A DNA stretch of 28,587 bases from Reticulitermes lucifugus (GCA_026260175.1 JAKCWW010000456.1:72192-100778), one strand, 5' to 3'. Positions 9,950-20,642 are shown, numbered from the stretch's first letter. Numbers and translations are program-made. Notes: generated by a model from the letters alone, not told the origin.

Positions 9950-10130
9950 TGACTGCGGAGGAACTAAGGGAAACACCGTGCTGAGTGGGGTGGGGGTGGG
10001 GGTGGAGGAGAGGCGGAGCAGTGCGGAGGGCCGCGAGCGGCGACACAGTCGCTCCTACCCAGCGTCGTGATTCGGACATCCAATACACTCTACTTCGTCC
10101 GGTGAAGTGTCGATTGCTGCATTACCGACG
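9950..10130 (+). promoter_or_regulatory. CpG-rich promoter-like block
   Basis: This is the sharpest composition change in the window. A G-rich (GGGGT)n tract at 9985-10005 leads into GGAGAGGCGGAGC and a run with about 16 CpG dinucleotides between 10013 and 10130, in otherwise AT-rich DNA. It lies 650-800 bp upstream of the only plausible signal-peptide start and in the right orientation. No TATA box sits at a convincing distance. ACAGTC near 10045 could be an initiator-like site, but this is weak. I infer a CpG-type promoter and transcription start for the gene at 10790. Confidence 0.55.
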
Positions 10131-10789
10131 TTATATCAAGAGTCGCAGGAACACTAAATAAAACATTTCAACGTGACATACATCACAGAGGGCCTGTGTC
10201 TGCGTAAAGAAAGATTTTTAAACTTATTTGAAGACGTTCATTTTTTTTCCTACGTGTTACTTATTTAATTTCTTATTATATGACGTAAGGAAATTTTATT
10301 GCTAACGAAGTGTGTTCAGTGAAGTTAGTTTTATACATCGTGTATGTGATTTAAATAACCACGACAATACAGGTACAAAACCGTTATTTTACGACCCATA
10401 TCTAGAGAAGTTTTCGTTAACTTATTAAACGAAAATTCTGTGAAACACAAAACAGCACAAGAATATTAGACTACTTATAGCTTTTAAACATAAATAATAT
10501 TTAATTACTTAATGATAATTTACTGACAAGAAATTAACTTCAAAAGAACTAAAATTTAATATCAAAGTTTAAGTCCTACCTCTATAAAAACAGCTAATTT
10601 CATTTTATTGTTTATGATAATCAATTTGTTTAAATAAAAATTAACTTAAAACATTTGCAACATTTCTTGTAACATAACATAAATAAAAATACGTAAGTTT
10701 TAATAAGGACATTACACTTTCAATTCTTATAGTAAACTTGATTGGAAGCCATTACGTGACTGAAGCAACAATCGACAGCACATCAAAAA
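10131..10789 (+). other. Probable 5' leader with four short upstream ORFs
   Basis: This is AT-rich DNA between the promoter-like block and the start codon. The upstream ATGs at 10280, 10344, 10512 and 10614 each close within a few codons (stops at 10286, 10347, 10524 and 10635 respectively), so none runs into the coding start. Whether it is one continuous leader or contains an intron cannot be told from sequence; a GTAAGG at 10284 could be a donor. Confidence 0.4.
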
Positions 10790-10877
10790 ATGGAGGCCAT
10801 AATCACTTCCAAGAGAGCTTCTTCTACTCTGAAGACTATTGTGGCGTTACTTATTACACTCTTCTTTCTAGGATCCG
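10790..10877 (+). CDS. First coding exon of a secreted or membrane protein (signal peptide)
   Basis: ATG at 10790 sits in a favourable context (AAAAAATGG: A at -3, G at +4). The exon encodes 29 codons plus one base. Residues 1-15 are polar and basic (Lys8, Arg9, Lys15). Residues 16-28, TIVALLITLFFLG, form a hydrophobic core, followed by Ser29 and a split Gly. This is a textbook signal peptide. The exon ends exactly at G/GTAAGT (10877/10878), a strong donor giving a phase-1 intron. Without splicing the frame would stop at 10884. Phase-1 introns right after the signal peptide are common in genes for extracellular modular proteins such as immunoglobulin-superfamily receptors, but the protein cannot be named from one leader exon. 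No second exon is recognisable in the remaining ~17.7 kb, so intron 1 would be very long. A chance ORF next to a chance donor is the alternative. Confidence 0.6.
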
Positions 10878-11540
10878 GTAAGTAGTACGTTCTGTTTACA
10901 CACAATTGCATGCACAGCACATCAATACACAATTAACTAAATTTTCAGTTATAGGCAGGTGATCTACATGTTGCGTAATGCAAGTGTCTCGCCATAAATT
11001 CGAAAGACACGAGTAAATTAACTGAAAGGATCGAGCTTCAGCGTGGACGTGTATGAACCCTATGAAACAGTTATATGTATATATGTGTTTTATATCTGGC
11101 GTTAATTTCTTCATCTAACGAAATACACCTACGTAACACAAGACTACAGTTTTCCGAGATGGGACGCCACGAGTTTTGGTAGATTAGGTATCCACGTTGC
11201 GTAGGAACTTGCTGCTTCCACTTTCCAAACTAACGTATTTGTTTACCTTATGCTGAAAGACAACTCTTCTTAAAAGTTTAATTATTTAAATAAATATAAA
11301 ATGTATCATTTTTAAAATAGCTTAAATGAACCGCTAAATTAAAAAATCATTTAACTTTGTCAGAGTGTAATTTAAATACAGCAGTAGCATGTTTACATTT
11401 ATTTTAAATTAATAATGTAGACTTAAAATGTAACAATACAGCAGTTACGTTATAACGGGGTGACTAACGACATATGATAAGCAGGAGAAAGGAATATGAT
11501 AAGGCACAATATACAGAATTTGAAGTCCCAAGCCTTTTGG
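10878..11540 (+). other. Start of presumed intron 1
   Basis: It begins with the consensus donor GTAAGT at 10878. The rest is AT-rich with no recognised feature. Confidence 0.4.
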
Positions 11541-11646
11541 GAAATCACGCCGTGTCGACTGGCAAGTAGTTTCAGACGTTTTCAGCTGCAATACGCTGCT
11601 TTAAAAGGCCTGTAACCATATAACCAGTCAACACGGCGAAATATCC
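11541..11646. repeat. Foldback repeat (family sharing ACACGGCG)
   Basis: CACGCCGTGTCGACTGG (11546-11562) is inverted against CCAGTCAACACGGCG (11625-11639), with a ~60 bp loop. On the minus strand the loop contains GCTGAAAACGTC, which resembles GCTGTGAAACGTC in the 17.3 kb repeat, so the two probably belong to one family. Confidence 0.6.
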
Positions 11647-11751
11647 AAGGAACATTTGATTCTTCACCAGCACCGCTGTGAGAACCTCAGTTTTCTCACA
11701 ACCAGTGTTTCGTTAAAATAGTTTTGCTGTAGTTCCATTCTTCTAATATGA

Positions 11752-11988
11752 CTAATTAGTTTTCATTAAAGAGGAGAACACGCCAGTAAATATTTCCCTT
11801 AAGGTGCAGTGGTTATTATATATACCACCACCTGCTTTAAAAACAAAATCTGCAATGCCCCCACAGAATGTATTTAGGACCACATGTTTCGTAACGCTCC
11901 CACAATAAACAGCTATTGTTTCCGTGTGCAGCATTAAGTGATTAAACCTTATAATGCAAAATAATTTGTTCTTCGTGAGAAGGGACAT
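11752..11988 (-). repeat. Possible old dispersed repeat (pseudo-coding)
   Basis: The minus-strand translation contains FNHLMLHTETIAVYCGSVTK and AGGGIYNNHCTL, which resemble a string I remember recurring in insect contigs without known function. Recognition is from memory only. No gene signals flank it. Confidence 0.3.
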
Positions 11989-13979
11989 GTATTTTTAAAA
12001 GCGGTCTTGATTAATTTCATGCATCAGTGGGTAAAATATGACCTGGCATTAATCTATATAAATAATATACACGCATGACAAATATAAAATACATTTCATT
12101 CACATAACTTCTACAGAACTGCGTAGGCTAAACTGAATTACCTGCAGAGGATAAAACCTCTTAATTGCATTATCATTTTCTCCAGAACGTGAATGTTGTA
12201 ACACGGCGAAGGTCCCAGTAATTGTGCAGGACGTCACTCGAACAGACAGTACTTAAATACCTCTGGGTTTAACATTAAGAAATTCGACATTATTCCCACT
12301 GAGTGCATCTATGTGTTCTGTATGGATCTCATAGCAAACAGCGACTATTTTCCTATAGGATATTAAGTGATTTCTTTTTATACCCGATACTGAGTATGTT
12401 ACTGCGCGGTACACACTGGGTCTTTAAGTAAAGCAGATTACGTTTCGTCGTTAATAGGTAAACCGATTCTCTGTTACGTGAAACCATTGTGCAGCTGTCA
12501 TCGCTTCTTTCATGACAAGTTTCCAAGAAAGAGTCTTTCAGTACGGATCCACAGCTGCTATACAAAGTTGTTACATTAGCTTAGCAATTATTTCAATAAA
12601 TAGAGTTTAAATAATTGGGCTCTGTAATAGGGATTCAGTGTGTTTTTGTGCTGTGGGAACTGAGTTTCTAAACATTAGGCTTGTCGTATAAAGTTAAATT
12701 TCAGAAGGTTAAATGTAAATTTAAATATACGCATTAACAGTTAATGACTAATATAGTTTATGAACTACACTGTTCCACAGAGACTGCATCGGACAGTCAC
12801 GATGAAAAACGCGTACAAAACTTTAGTCGGAGAAACTGAAGGAAAAACCTCTTGAGATACCAACATAGATGTGAGGATTTATCTTACGCGATGCAGCCGT
12901 GTTCTTTTCTTTTCAATAAATTGCTGGGAAGCTGGTTACTTCCTTCTTCCCCTCACTCTTGATACGTACCGAACGTACTATAGAAACAGGTTATTCATTT
13001 CAGTGTTTATTTATGTACCGCCATGTCTAATATTAAGAAAAGGTATTTTAACCACATGTTGTAATTACGTCTTTCGTCAGATTCTCAAATAAACAAGAGT
13101 TAGCCTCATTTGCTCGACAGCATTAGTTGGTTGATTTTTGAGTGGCGACAAAGTCTGTTTGCTGTCAGACACATACTCAATTTTTAAATAGTTAGATTAA
13201 TTTTAGTATTTTAAGTTTTATAATAAACTATTTATATATAAATATAGTATCACTATTTTCTCACTGTTCCGTGAATTAAATACAGGCAATTTTGCTGTTA
13301 CTCTAATTAAAATAATTTTGAAGCATTCCAAAGAGCAGTGAGACTGTGAAGATAGCATTTGTGCACAAATCCAACGAGATATACATGAAAGCGAAAAGTG
13401 GCCAAATTATAAGGCATAACGTTATGAAATAGTATTTTAAAATATGGGCGATTAAGTATTTCACGACGTTGATTGTCTAGGTTGCGTTCTTCTAGATTTT
13501 GATATCGCGTAGCTTCGTCAGTGGAAAGCAAATTTTCGGAGGAAAATGCTAATTCTTTCTACGTGACGGAAGTCAATCAGACACTGAACATTCAGGCAGC
13601 ATCGTACTTTGAAAGTCTGGTATTCCCCTACAAAACTGTAGGATATATAAACCCAGAAGAAAACTTGAATATCTGAAGAATTTCTTGTGGTATTCACACG
13701 TTTTCATGTAAATAAATTTTACCTGCTTCAAAATACCACCACGTTACTTCCGTCACATGTAATGTGTTTTGCACGGCGTGAATACACCGACTTCTTCACA
13801 AAACATGCCGACACATGAAATCAAGACATTCGTGATATCCGTCTTATTACAGCATGATTCTGATGACTGAAACAACTTTCGGCGTAAAAGCTTTCTGCTC
13901 TGTGCTTAGTATTTATTTGTAACTGGAACGCCAAAGACGTTTTCTTGTGAAAGAACATTACAACAGGCCTTCGAGTTGA
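11989..13979. other. Unassigned intronic DNA
   Basis: About 2 kb with no supportable gene. Short ORFs at 12353-12565 (-), 12871-13092 (+) and 13307-13531 (-) have no motif. GTGACGGAAGT occurs inverted at 13563-13573 and 13746-13756. Confidence 0.45.
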
Positions 13980-14170
13980 AGATTAAAATCTTCTGGGATG
14001 TGATGCTGTGTTGATAGGCATGTAGTTCCCGTCGTTTAGAAAGCATTGCGATTTTTCGAAACGTTAGGAACTCTTCCAAAGACACAACGTAACGTCGCAG
14101 AAGACTGCAATTTTCAGGAACACAGCTCTGAGAACATCAAATTTCGCAAGCCTTCGAGTCAGGCAAAACA
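13980..14170 (+). repeat. Foldback dispersed repeat
   Basis: Arms 13983-14012 and 14080-14112 are imperfect inverted copies built around TCTTCTGGGATGTGATG and CGTAACGTCGCAGAAGA. The plus-strand ORF at 14046-14267 reads through one arm (RNVAEDCNFQEHSSENIKF), a string similar to a recurrent insect pseudo-protein as I remember it. It is probably not a gene. Confidence 0.5.
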
Positions 14171-15500
14171 AGGCGATATCTTAAGTACTTGGGGGACCGC
14201 TAGCTTCCGAAGGAACATTGCTCCAGAGAGGGAAATAGATGGCCTATTTACGTACAAAAGCACATAAGTTTCTTACGTTCATACAGACTATACATCTAAC
14301 CAATATTTAATCATAGCCATACGTGTTTCACTAGATTAAAACTAATTAAATAAATAAAGTACTGTAGAAATTTAAAATATCACCTTAACTTTTAGACGAC
14401 CTGCGTTTGCATACAAAAACTCACGTAGAACAACACCCCTATAAATTTATTTGATACATTTAGGCAACAAGGACATTACTGCATTTGAACATATGCTGCA
14501 CGATTTCTCTTTTTCCGCAAAATTCTCTTTATTTCATAATTTTATCTTTTTCTCTTCAAATAATACTCATGTTTTCATAAACAATGCGGTAAAATTTAAA
14601 TACCCACTCTCGTAGGATAAAGGTTAACAGAAAAAGATCACATAGCAATGTCAAACAGAAAGCCTAGGCCAGTATCCTGACTGATATCTGTTTTAAAGTA
14701 CGTCCGCTGTGTTATGTTGGATAAAGAAATGGCATTTAGCATGACTGTACAGCAGTCTCACACCAGACGTGCTTCAAAGCATTTTATATTGCCTAGAGTA
14801 ATAATAATAATAATAATAATAATAATGAAAAAGTGAGCTCAAGACGTAACGCTTTTGGTTTATATTCGGAGGTGCCCGGATGCGACACCATCCTTCTTAA
14901 TCGAAGTTTCTCAGAATTTTCCTCTTTCCCTCCAGACAAATTATGAGATAATATGTGCCCCAAATAGGCCACTACCGCTTTCTATTAAATCCGTCCCAAC
15001 TGAACATTCACCAGTCACCCTTTCATGCAACGTTTTGCAATCAGAAGTACTTGATAGCGTCGTAAAATAAATCATAAATAAACATAAAATACAACGGTAC
15101 AAATGATAATGCATTATAATTATAATATTAGAACACAATAAAAAAAGTAGCAGAAGGTGGGAAAAATTTCATAATGGGGAGCTTTACAATTAATTCCCAT
15201 CACTAAACATTATTAACATGACAGTAACTAGGAAGATAAACTGAACGGAATTTGTAGCACGTACGAGTAAAATAAAAAGGCATAAAACATTTTCATCTAA
15301 AAACATGAAAGAAGTAAACACTTGAGGAACGTTGACGTAGATGATGGCCTAACATTAAAATACATTTTACAGTAGGGGGTTGTGAGGTTTCGGACTTACT
15401 GGGATTTACGTTCAGGTTTAATGGCCTACCTATGTAAACATGATAACAGAATATAAATTAAGCTTTCACGGCGACTGAATTCAATAAAACGTTCGCGGGC
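14171..15500. other. Unassigned intronic DNA with a (TAA)n tract
   Basis: A perfect (TAA)n microsatellite lies at 14798-14826. The opposed ORFs at 14855-15070 and 14941-15138 lack motifs. Confidence 0.5.
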
Positions 15501-15502
15501 TA

Positions 15503-15625
15503 GGAGCCGCGTCAGGTAAACCACCGTTCCGAGAACCATCTTTGTTCTCGTAATCAAGGAACTGATGAGAGACATGGTTCTCTCAACGCTGGTTTACTCG
15601 CCGTTGAAAAACCTGAGCGGCTGCA
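15503..15625. repeat. Foldback repeat with ~40 bp arms
   Basis: Left arm 15505-15541 (AGCCGCGTCAGG, TAAACCACCGTT, GAGAACCAT) is inverted against right arm 15570-15622 (ATGGTTCTCTC, AACGCTGGTTTAC, CCTGAGCGGCT). The right arm carries a ~15 bp insertion relative to the left. The loop is about 28 bp. There is no coding content, so it is probably a small non-autonomous DNA element or terminal fragment of one. Confidence 0.65.
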
Positions 15626-17290
15626 AGGCCGAGGAAGTTTTAGTGAATGATAACGAAGTTTCCGGTTCCACAACAATGACAGACTGTCATTACGAACAAA
15701 TAACTACAAATCTTCAAGAAAGGTAGTACACAGTACAGTTAGATTCTTTACATAATATAACCCAAGTTAGAAGTGTAAAATCCAAAAATTTATGATGTCT
15801 CTATCCTGAGGAAATTATTTCTTATTTTTAAGTTCGAATGAAAAGAAGTCAGATTTCACAATACGTACTCAAATGTCGCAGAACATTTTTCGTTTCATCG
15901 GACACAAACAGGGTTATAGATATGCAGATGGACGCCAGGCTGTTTGTCAGTTCGACTGTATCCTGCAGTGTATAGCACACAACACAGCAGGAAACTGGAT
16001 TCGATATGAAACTTTACTAACGCGACGTTTGCGTCAGCAAAGGGGATTGAACCATCTTGAGAGATGTAGGAGGTCACTGTGGTCAAACTATAGCACATCA
16101 TAACACATTTCGTTTCTGATGTTACACGGTTTTCTTACAATTTATGGTATATTTTATAAACAGCTTAACAGTAATAGCAATAAAAACAAAATTGTTTCAG
16201 CTAATTTTACTTTCTCACGCGAGACTGAATTTTAAAACAACAACTTTCAACAAAATAAGTAACTTGTATTGAAATGTACTAACACAAAACACTACTACTA
16301 CTAGTACTATTACTATTACTGCAAATATTTATTATTATTATTATTAAAGTGTGCTGTATTGGTATCACAAATTACAAAATTACCAAGCTTAAAAGTAAAC
16401 TGTCGACAAAACAAATACTTAAACGTAAAACGTCAGCTTAACAGCCCAATGATATCACGAATATTCTCAGAGAGTCTGCTCAGTATACCAACATATTCAC
16501 TAATTGCTTAGCACTAGAAGTACGTAGCAGACGGACAGTTCTGATACGTAACATTAAATATAATAGAATTCCCTACATTCGTATTAGAAAACCTAATACC
16601 TCCTGTTTTAAAACTGATACTAGAGCCACTATAAACACAAGTGAAATATAAAGTTTATAGTTTGCAATATTTAAACATTTAAACACCTGAACACAACAGC
16701 ATAGTGACGATCGGTAAAACAAAATACTTATTGAGGGCGGAGGACGGAAGCTTTCTTTGTACATGTTCGAGTTTAATTACGATTAATTATAAATTTTAAC
16801 TTTCACATAATCAGCCAAACAACAATCGAAAACACGCGCAATATAAAACTAAAATGAACACAAAGGCATATTAGGCGATAGGACTTATTTATGAACATTC
16901 AGCAAATAGAAGACGTTTGGAATTTTAGTTACGTCAAAAAAATCGTTAATGAAAGCAACAAAATCAAAGGTCTCAAATCTGACCCTTGGGATATGCCAAA
17001 GTGCACAATAATAACTCATAATAATAAATTATTATTATTATTGTTATTATTACTATAGAAATGTAAAAAATAATTATTATTTTGTTGACAGCTTAAGTAT
17101 AAAACTTATAACACGCAAGAAATGTATTATTATTATTATTATTATTATTAAGTTGAAATGAATTGAATTATTATAGGTTTATAAAATATGGAAAGTAAGT
17201 CTGACAAAGCGTTCCTGACACACAGTGGTACAGGATTTGTTTGTTAGCAAGTTAGTTAATTTGTTAAATAATTACAAGGTTATGGACCTT
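15626..17290. other. Unassigned intronic DNA with trinucleotide tracts
   Basis: Interrupted (ACT)n/(ATT)n tracts lie at 16290-16346, 17008-17058 and 17124-17151. No gene is supportable. The two opposed ORFs at 15873-16103 cover the same DNA and have no family motif. Confidence 0.5.
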
Positions 17291-17294
17291 TGGA

Positions 17295-17400
17295 ATGAGA
17301 CGCCGTGTTAAGTAGACATGCGCTGACGTTTCACAGCAACCTGCTGCATCCACTATCAGAGCATTTGTCGTGAAACGTCCTTCGCTTCCCACACTACACG
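17295..17400. repeat. Repeat with perfect 10 bp inverted arms GACGTTTCAC/GTGAAACGTC
   Basis: GACGTTTCAC (17325-17334) and GTGAAACGTC (17370-17379) are perfect inverted arms, 35 bp apart. Minus-strand order is CTGATAG, a CAGCA/TGCTG hairpin, GTGAAACGTC, then AGCGCATG and ACACGGCG. The last blocks recur in the 11.5 kb foldback. Confidence 0.6.
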
Positions 17401-17549
17401 GAACAAGTGTTTATAGTCACTGTCATGAATACCTGAAATCTCATACAGCTGCACAGTCAATTTAAAATAAATTTGACTGATCTATGGCAACTAATTACAG
17501 AAATTGCACTAGCCATCGCCGATAGCAATTTTACGTATTTTTTAAACGT

Positions 17550-17832
17550 CACAGTGGTTGAACTCCCATATGATAATATTTAACTCCAGTTGCGCAACTA
17601 GTCGAGAATTTCCCTTTATTCCATACAATTCTAAGATTCCTTATCATGTTCAAAAGAGCCTTCTACTGGTTCTTATCCTAAGTAACATTAATTCAGCTTA
17701 CATTTTAACCATTTCTGAATATGCAGTTTAATATTATCCTCCAATCTACGTCTACTTCTTCCAAATGGTTAAATTCCTTCAGGGCTTCTGGCAAATTTCA
17801 TGTACATTAAATCTCCTCCACCAGCCACAGGG
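17550..17832 (-). mobile_element. Non-LTR retrotransposon 3' end fragment, same RT family
   Basis: The minus strand reads DLMYMKFARSPEG near 17820-17780, then PFGRSRRRLEDNIKLHI near 17765-17715, the C-terminal arginine-rich segment of the family ORF2. After a decayed AQDRDQW region come GGGAAATTCTCGACTAG and TTGCGCAACTGG (17608-17580), the same 3' UTR as in the plus-strand copies. It is 5' truncated near 17830, as expected from incomplete target-primed reverse transcription, and full of stops. Confidence 0.8.
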
Positions 17833-19236
17833 GAATTTCAATAATCCAGTGGCTCAGTGTCACCCTCGTAATGTCTGGCCTCCCTTATTCCGATATAGGA
17901 AAGTCGCGCATTACAAGCTATGAAAAAAGTCATAATCCACAGAGATTTATCAGATACGGCACCACAGTGCTTTTCTTACAATATCAGCAATAAAAACTGC
18001 CGTGGCTGTTGAACTATACATCCTCTACGAACACAGGACGCAAGCAACCTTCAGTGAATTGAAGTCTGTCAGATCTGACATATATCCAATACTTACAACA
18101 TTTTTCAACATCAACTTATGCTTAGAATACCTGACATCTGGTATTTAATAGTTTCTCCACTGACAAATACATGGCTAGGGCATATCTATATTATTAATAA
18201 CAATACTAATATTCAGGATCGCGGTTCAAGCTTTTGGCCTGCTCCTTTTACAAGGATTAAAACTGAGGCCCTTCAAAAATTATACCCTTCGGTTTACACT
18301 GATAAAGCGATTTCGGGATTTGATCTACAGACACATTTTCCATATCTGGCCATTTATTCTGATGAAATTTCATAGTTGCAACAATACGTGTTAAACTCAG
18401 TTCTTCTTTAATTTCTTTACACATTTAAACTCAGCTGTTCTATATCCTCCAGTGATGATGATAATGAGAAGTTTTGATATGTGTTCTTCCTTTATTAAGC
18501 TTATTTACAGCCAGTTCTTCCGTTTTTGGCCTTAAGATAACAGAAATTTACTGGAAATCAATATGACTGAGAATCTGATTTGCCGAACACTTTGAGTTAA
18601 GTATCCCATACGGAATTTTAAAGCAATTTTTCTACTGGTTCAGGCGTTGATATTAGGTGATACAGACAGACAGACAGACAGAAGGAAGGAGAGACGTACG
18701 GACTGATACACATACCGCACACAGAGCATTTCCTTTATTTTATAAAGAACTTACAGAAATATTTCAGTTTAATTCTCTGTTTGTTTATTATTTACGTATT
18801 TTCTCAGCAGTCCATTGGTCAATCAAATGCTAGGAGAAAATCAACGACATAAGCGAAGAAATAAAACACACAAACAAAATCAACACACGAGCAAAGTCAG
18901 TATCAAGAAAGGTAAAGAGACAAAACAAAAGGTTACACTTGATTACAATAAGATATCAAAGTTAAAACGAAAGGTAAAAGAATATTATACACAATTATAG
19001 TGAGTACATTTTAACCCATAAGAATATTTAAAACGAGTAAATATTAAAGTATCATTCATTCATTCATTCCGCAGTCTGCCTTTTCATATTTTATTTGTTT
19101 TAATTTTATCACATCTAATGTTTAAAAACGTAACAGTTCTCACAAAACCAAAAACCAAGGCAATATGTGTTAAGATAATTTGTAAGGATGTGGTCTCAAT
19201 CCAATTTACAGATAATTTTATATAATTTTAATATGT
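17833..19236. other. Unassigned intronic DNA
   Basis: Contains (GACA)n at 18662-18682 and (ATTC)n at 19052-19069. The ORFs at 18118-18375 and 18815-19000 show no recognisable domain; the second is simply lysine-rich because the DNA is A-rich. Confidence 0.5.
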
Positions 19237-19522
19237 ATACATTTTCATGCCGATCCCAGTGGCCGTGCGGTCTAAGGCGTGGGTATGCGGCCGCTCGCTT
19301 ACTAGGATTGTGGGTTCGAATCCTACCGGGGGCATGGATGTCTGTCTCTTGTGAGTGTTGTGTTTTGTCAGGTAGAGGTCTCTGCGACGAGCTGTTCCCT
19401 CGTCCAGAGGAGTTCTACCGAGTGTGGTATGTCTAAAAAGTGTGATCGTGAAGCCTCGAAAAATGAGGCGGCCTTGACCCCCAAGGGAATGTCGAGCCAT
19501 TGGAAATAAAATACATTTTCAT
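19237..19522 (+). mobile_element. Young tRNA-Leu-derived SINE with intact target-site duplication
   Basis: The body 19249-19510 is flanked by a perfect 12 bp direct repeat, ATACATTTTCAT, at 19237-19248 and 19511-19522. The head contains TGGCCGTGCGGTCTAAGGCG (A box and D loop, nearly tRNA-Leu) and a perfect B box GGTTCGAATCC (19313-19323) inside a T arm that still pairs. The tRNA-unrelated body follows and ends GGAAATAAA, with no long poly(A). It is the least decayed mobile element in the window and differs from the family 1 SINEs. ORFs on both strands here are translations of the SINE. Confidence 0.92.
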
Positions 19523-20639
19523 ATTAATAATCGGCCTGGAAATAACTGTAATATGGTTGAAACATGTTACCACAGAATAATATGTCAAATTATATCAACC
19601 TTAATAAAGGTTTTTTGACCGTGTAAACTATCATTTTCTTATTACTATTTAGTTTCCAATAAGCACATAACTAATATTTTTTCATTTTACGTACGAATCA
19701 ACTTCCCTCTAAAACACAGTGTACTGGTTTCAATTAATACCTGACTTCTGTACTAAATTTTACAAAGCTTCGGGATAAAGTATTAATTAAAGTCTCTCCG
19801 TCTTGTTTAATTCCAGCTGCAGAGAGTATCCATTAGTTCCTTTGTCACGTACAGCGTTCTTATTTCAGTTGGGGTTGCAGCTTTTGTACAGCCATTTCGC
19901 GCGTAAAGCAGCTTTCTCTACCATCCAAGGCTGTCGTGCACCCTTTAAGCAATAAGCGAACCGCTACTGTCAAAGAGTACCACTGCTTGTTTGGTTCTAT
20001 GTATATGAACTCTAAAGGCTTCGACTTAACAATTTATAACTCAGTTATTTTGTAGCGTAACACCTATAACTTCAAAGGGGAAATTAAGTGCTTAAAGCAA
20101 ACATCCACATGGGTCTTGTAGTTCCGGCGGTTAGTCATCGCGACGGACCGGCTTAAGTCACAGGACAGTCTATGTGGAATTTCTGAGAAATTCTGTTCGA
20201 ATGATTCGCTTTTTCCCCGCCAATTATTATTCCACAACGCTCCACTCTCATCCACCGCAGTTCCACTCGTCCCACCAAAAGAGAATAGAATCCATCTATA
20301 TATGTATAATATTGTAACAGTTTAAAACGGATTAAAGTCGTGATAGCTTGGCCACTGAAATATTAACTCATTTCCTACGGTTTCACAGAGAAAGAAAGAC
20401 TCTTTATGGCAATATGGAGTAAATTCGTTGCGAAAATAAAATCTTGCCTCTGCAGACTTGTCCATCCCTGGAACACTGGAGTCCCTTCTGTCGAAGCGGA
20501 GATAAAGAGACTATTCTTAGTGATTACAAACATGCAAGTACAAACGATGTAACAAGTAATTAAATACGCATTTTTATTCCTTTGGTACATGGCAATATAC
20601 AGCTGGTGTAACGAATTTTCAGATTTTATTTCATCTTCT
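19523..20639. other. Unassigned intronic DNA
   Basis: No gene recognised. 19530-19620 contains GAAACATGTT after a paired AACT/GGTT stretch, possibly the remnant of an older element into which the SINE at 19237 inserted. Confidence 0.4.
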
Positions 20640-20642
20640 TCA

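Noticed and set aside
10896..11114. Minus-strand ORF just inside the presumed intron.
   Set aside because: No motif, no start context and AT-rich intron composition.
13627..13642. Perfect hairpin CCTACA-AAAC-TGTAGG.
   Set aside because: Short, isolated, with no flanking context; expected by chance in 28 kb.
13563..13756. Inverted pair of GTGACGGAAGT, which includes an ETS-like CGGAAGT.
   Set aside because: Only 11 bp, with poorly matching flanks. Suggestive of an old foldback, but too short to call a repeat or a binding-site pair.
13860..13880. CTGATGA followed by CTGAAAC.
   Set aside because: There is no room for stem II and no GUC with pairing flanks.
15562..15590. CTGATGA followed by a GAGA/TCTC hairpin within the 15.5 kb foldback.
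   Set aside because: The hairpin is followed by TCAA instead of GAAA and no cleavage triplet with stem I is present. The hairpin is part of the foldback arm.
15873..16103. Overlapping ORFs on both strands over the same DNA.
   Set aside because: Neither shows a family motif, splice-bounded exon or signal peptide; complementary open frames on the same DNA are common by chance.
19249..19335. Possible genuine tRNA-Leu gene.
   Set aside because: Acceptor-stem pairing and a proper anticodon arm are not visible, and the tRNA-like part continues into a body flanked by a 12 bp target duplication, so it is a SINE head.
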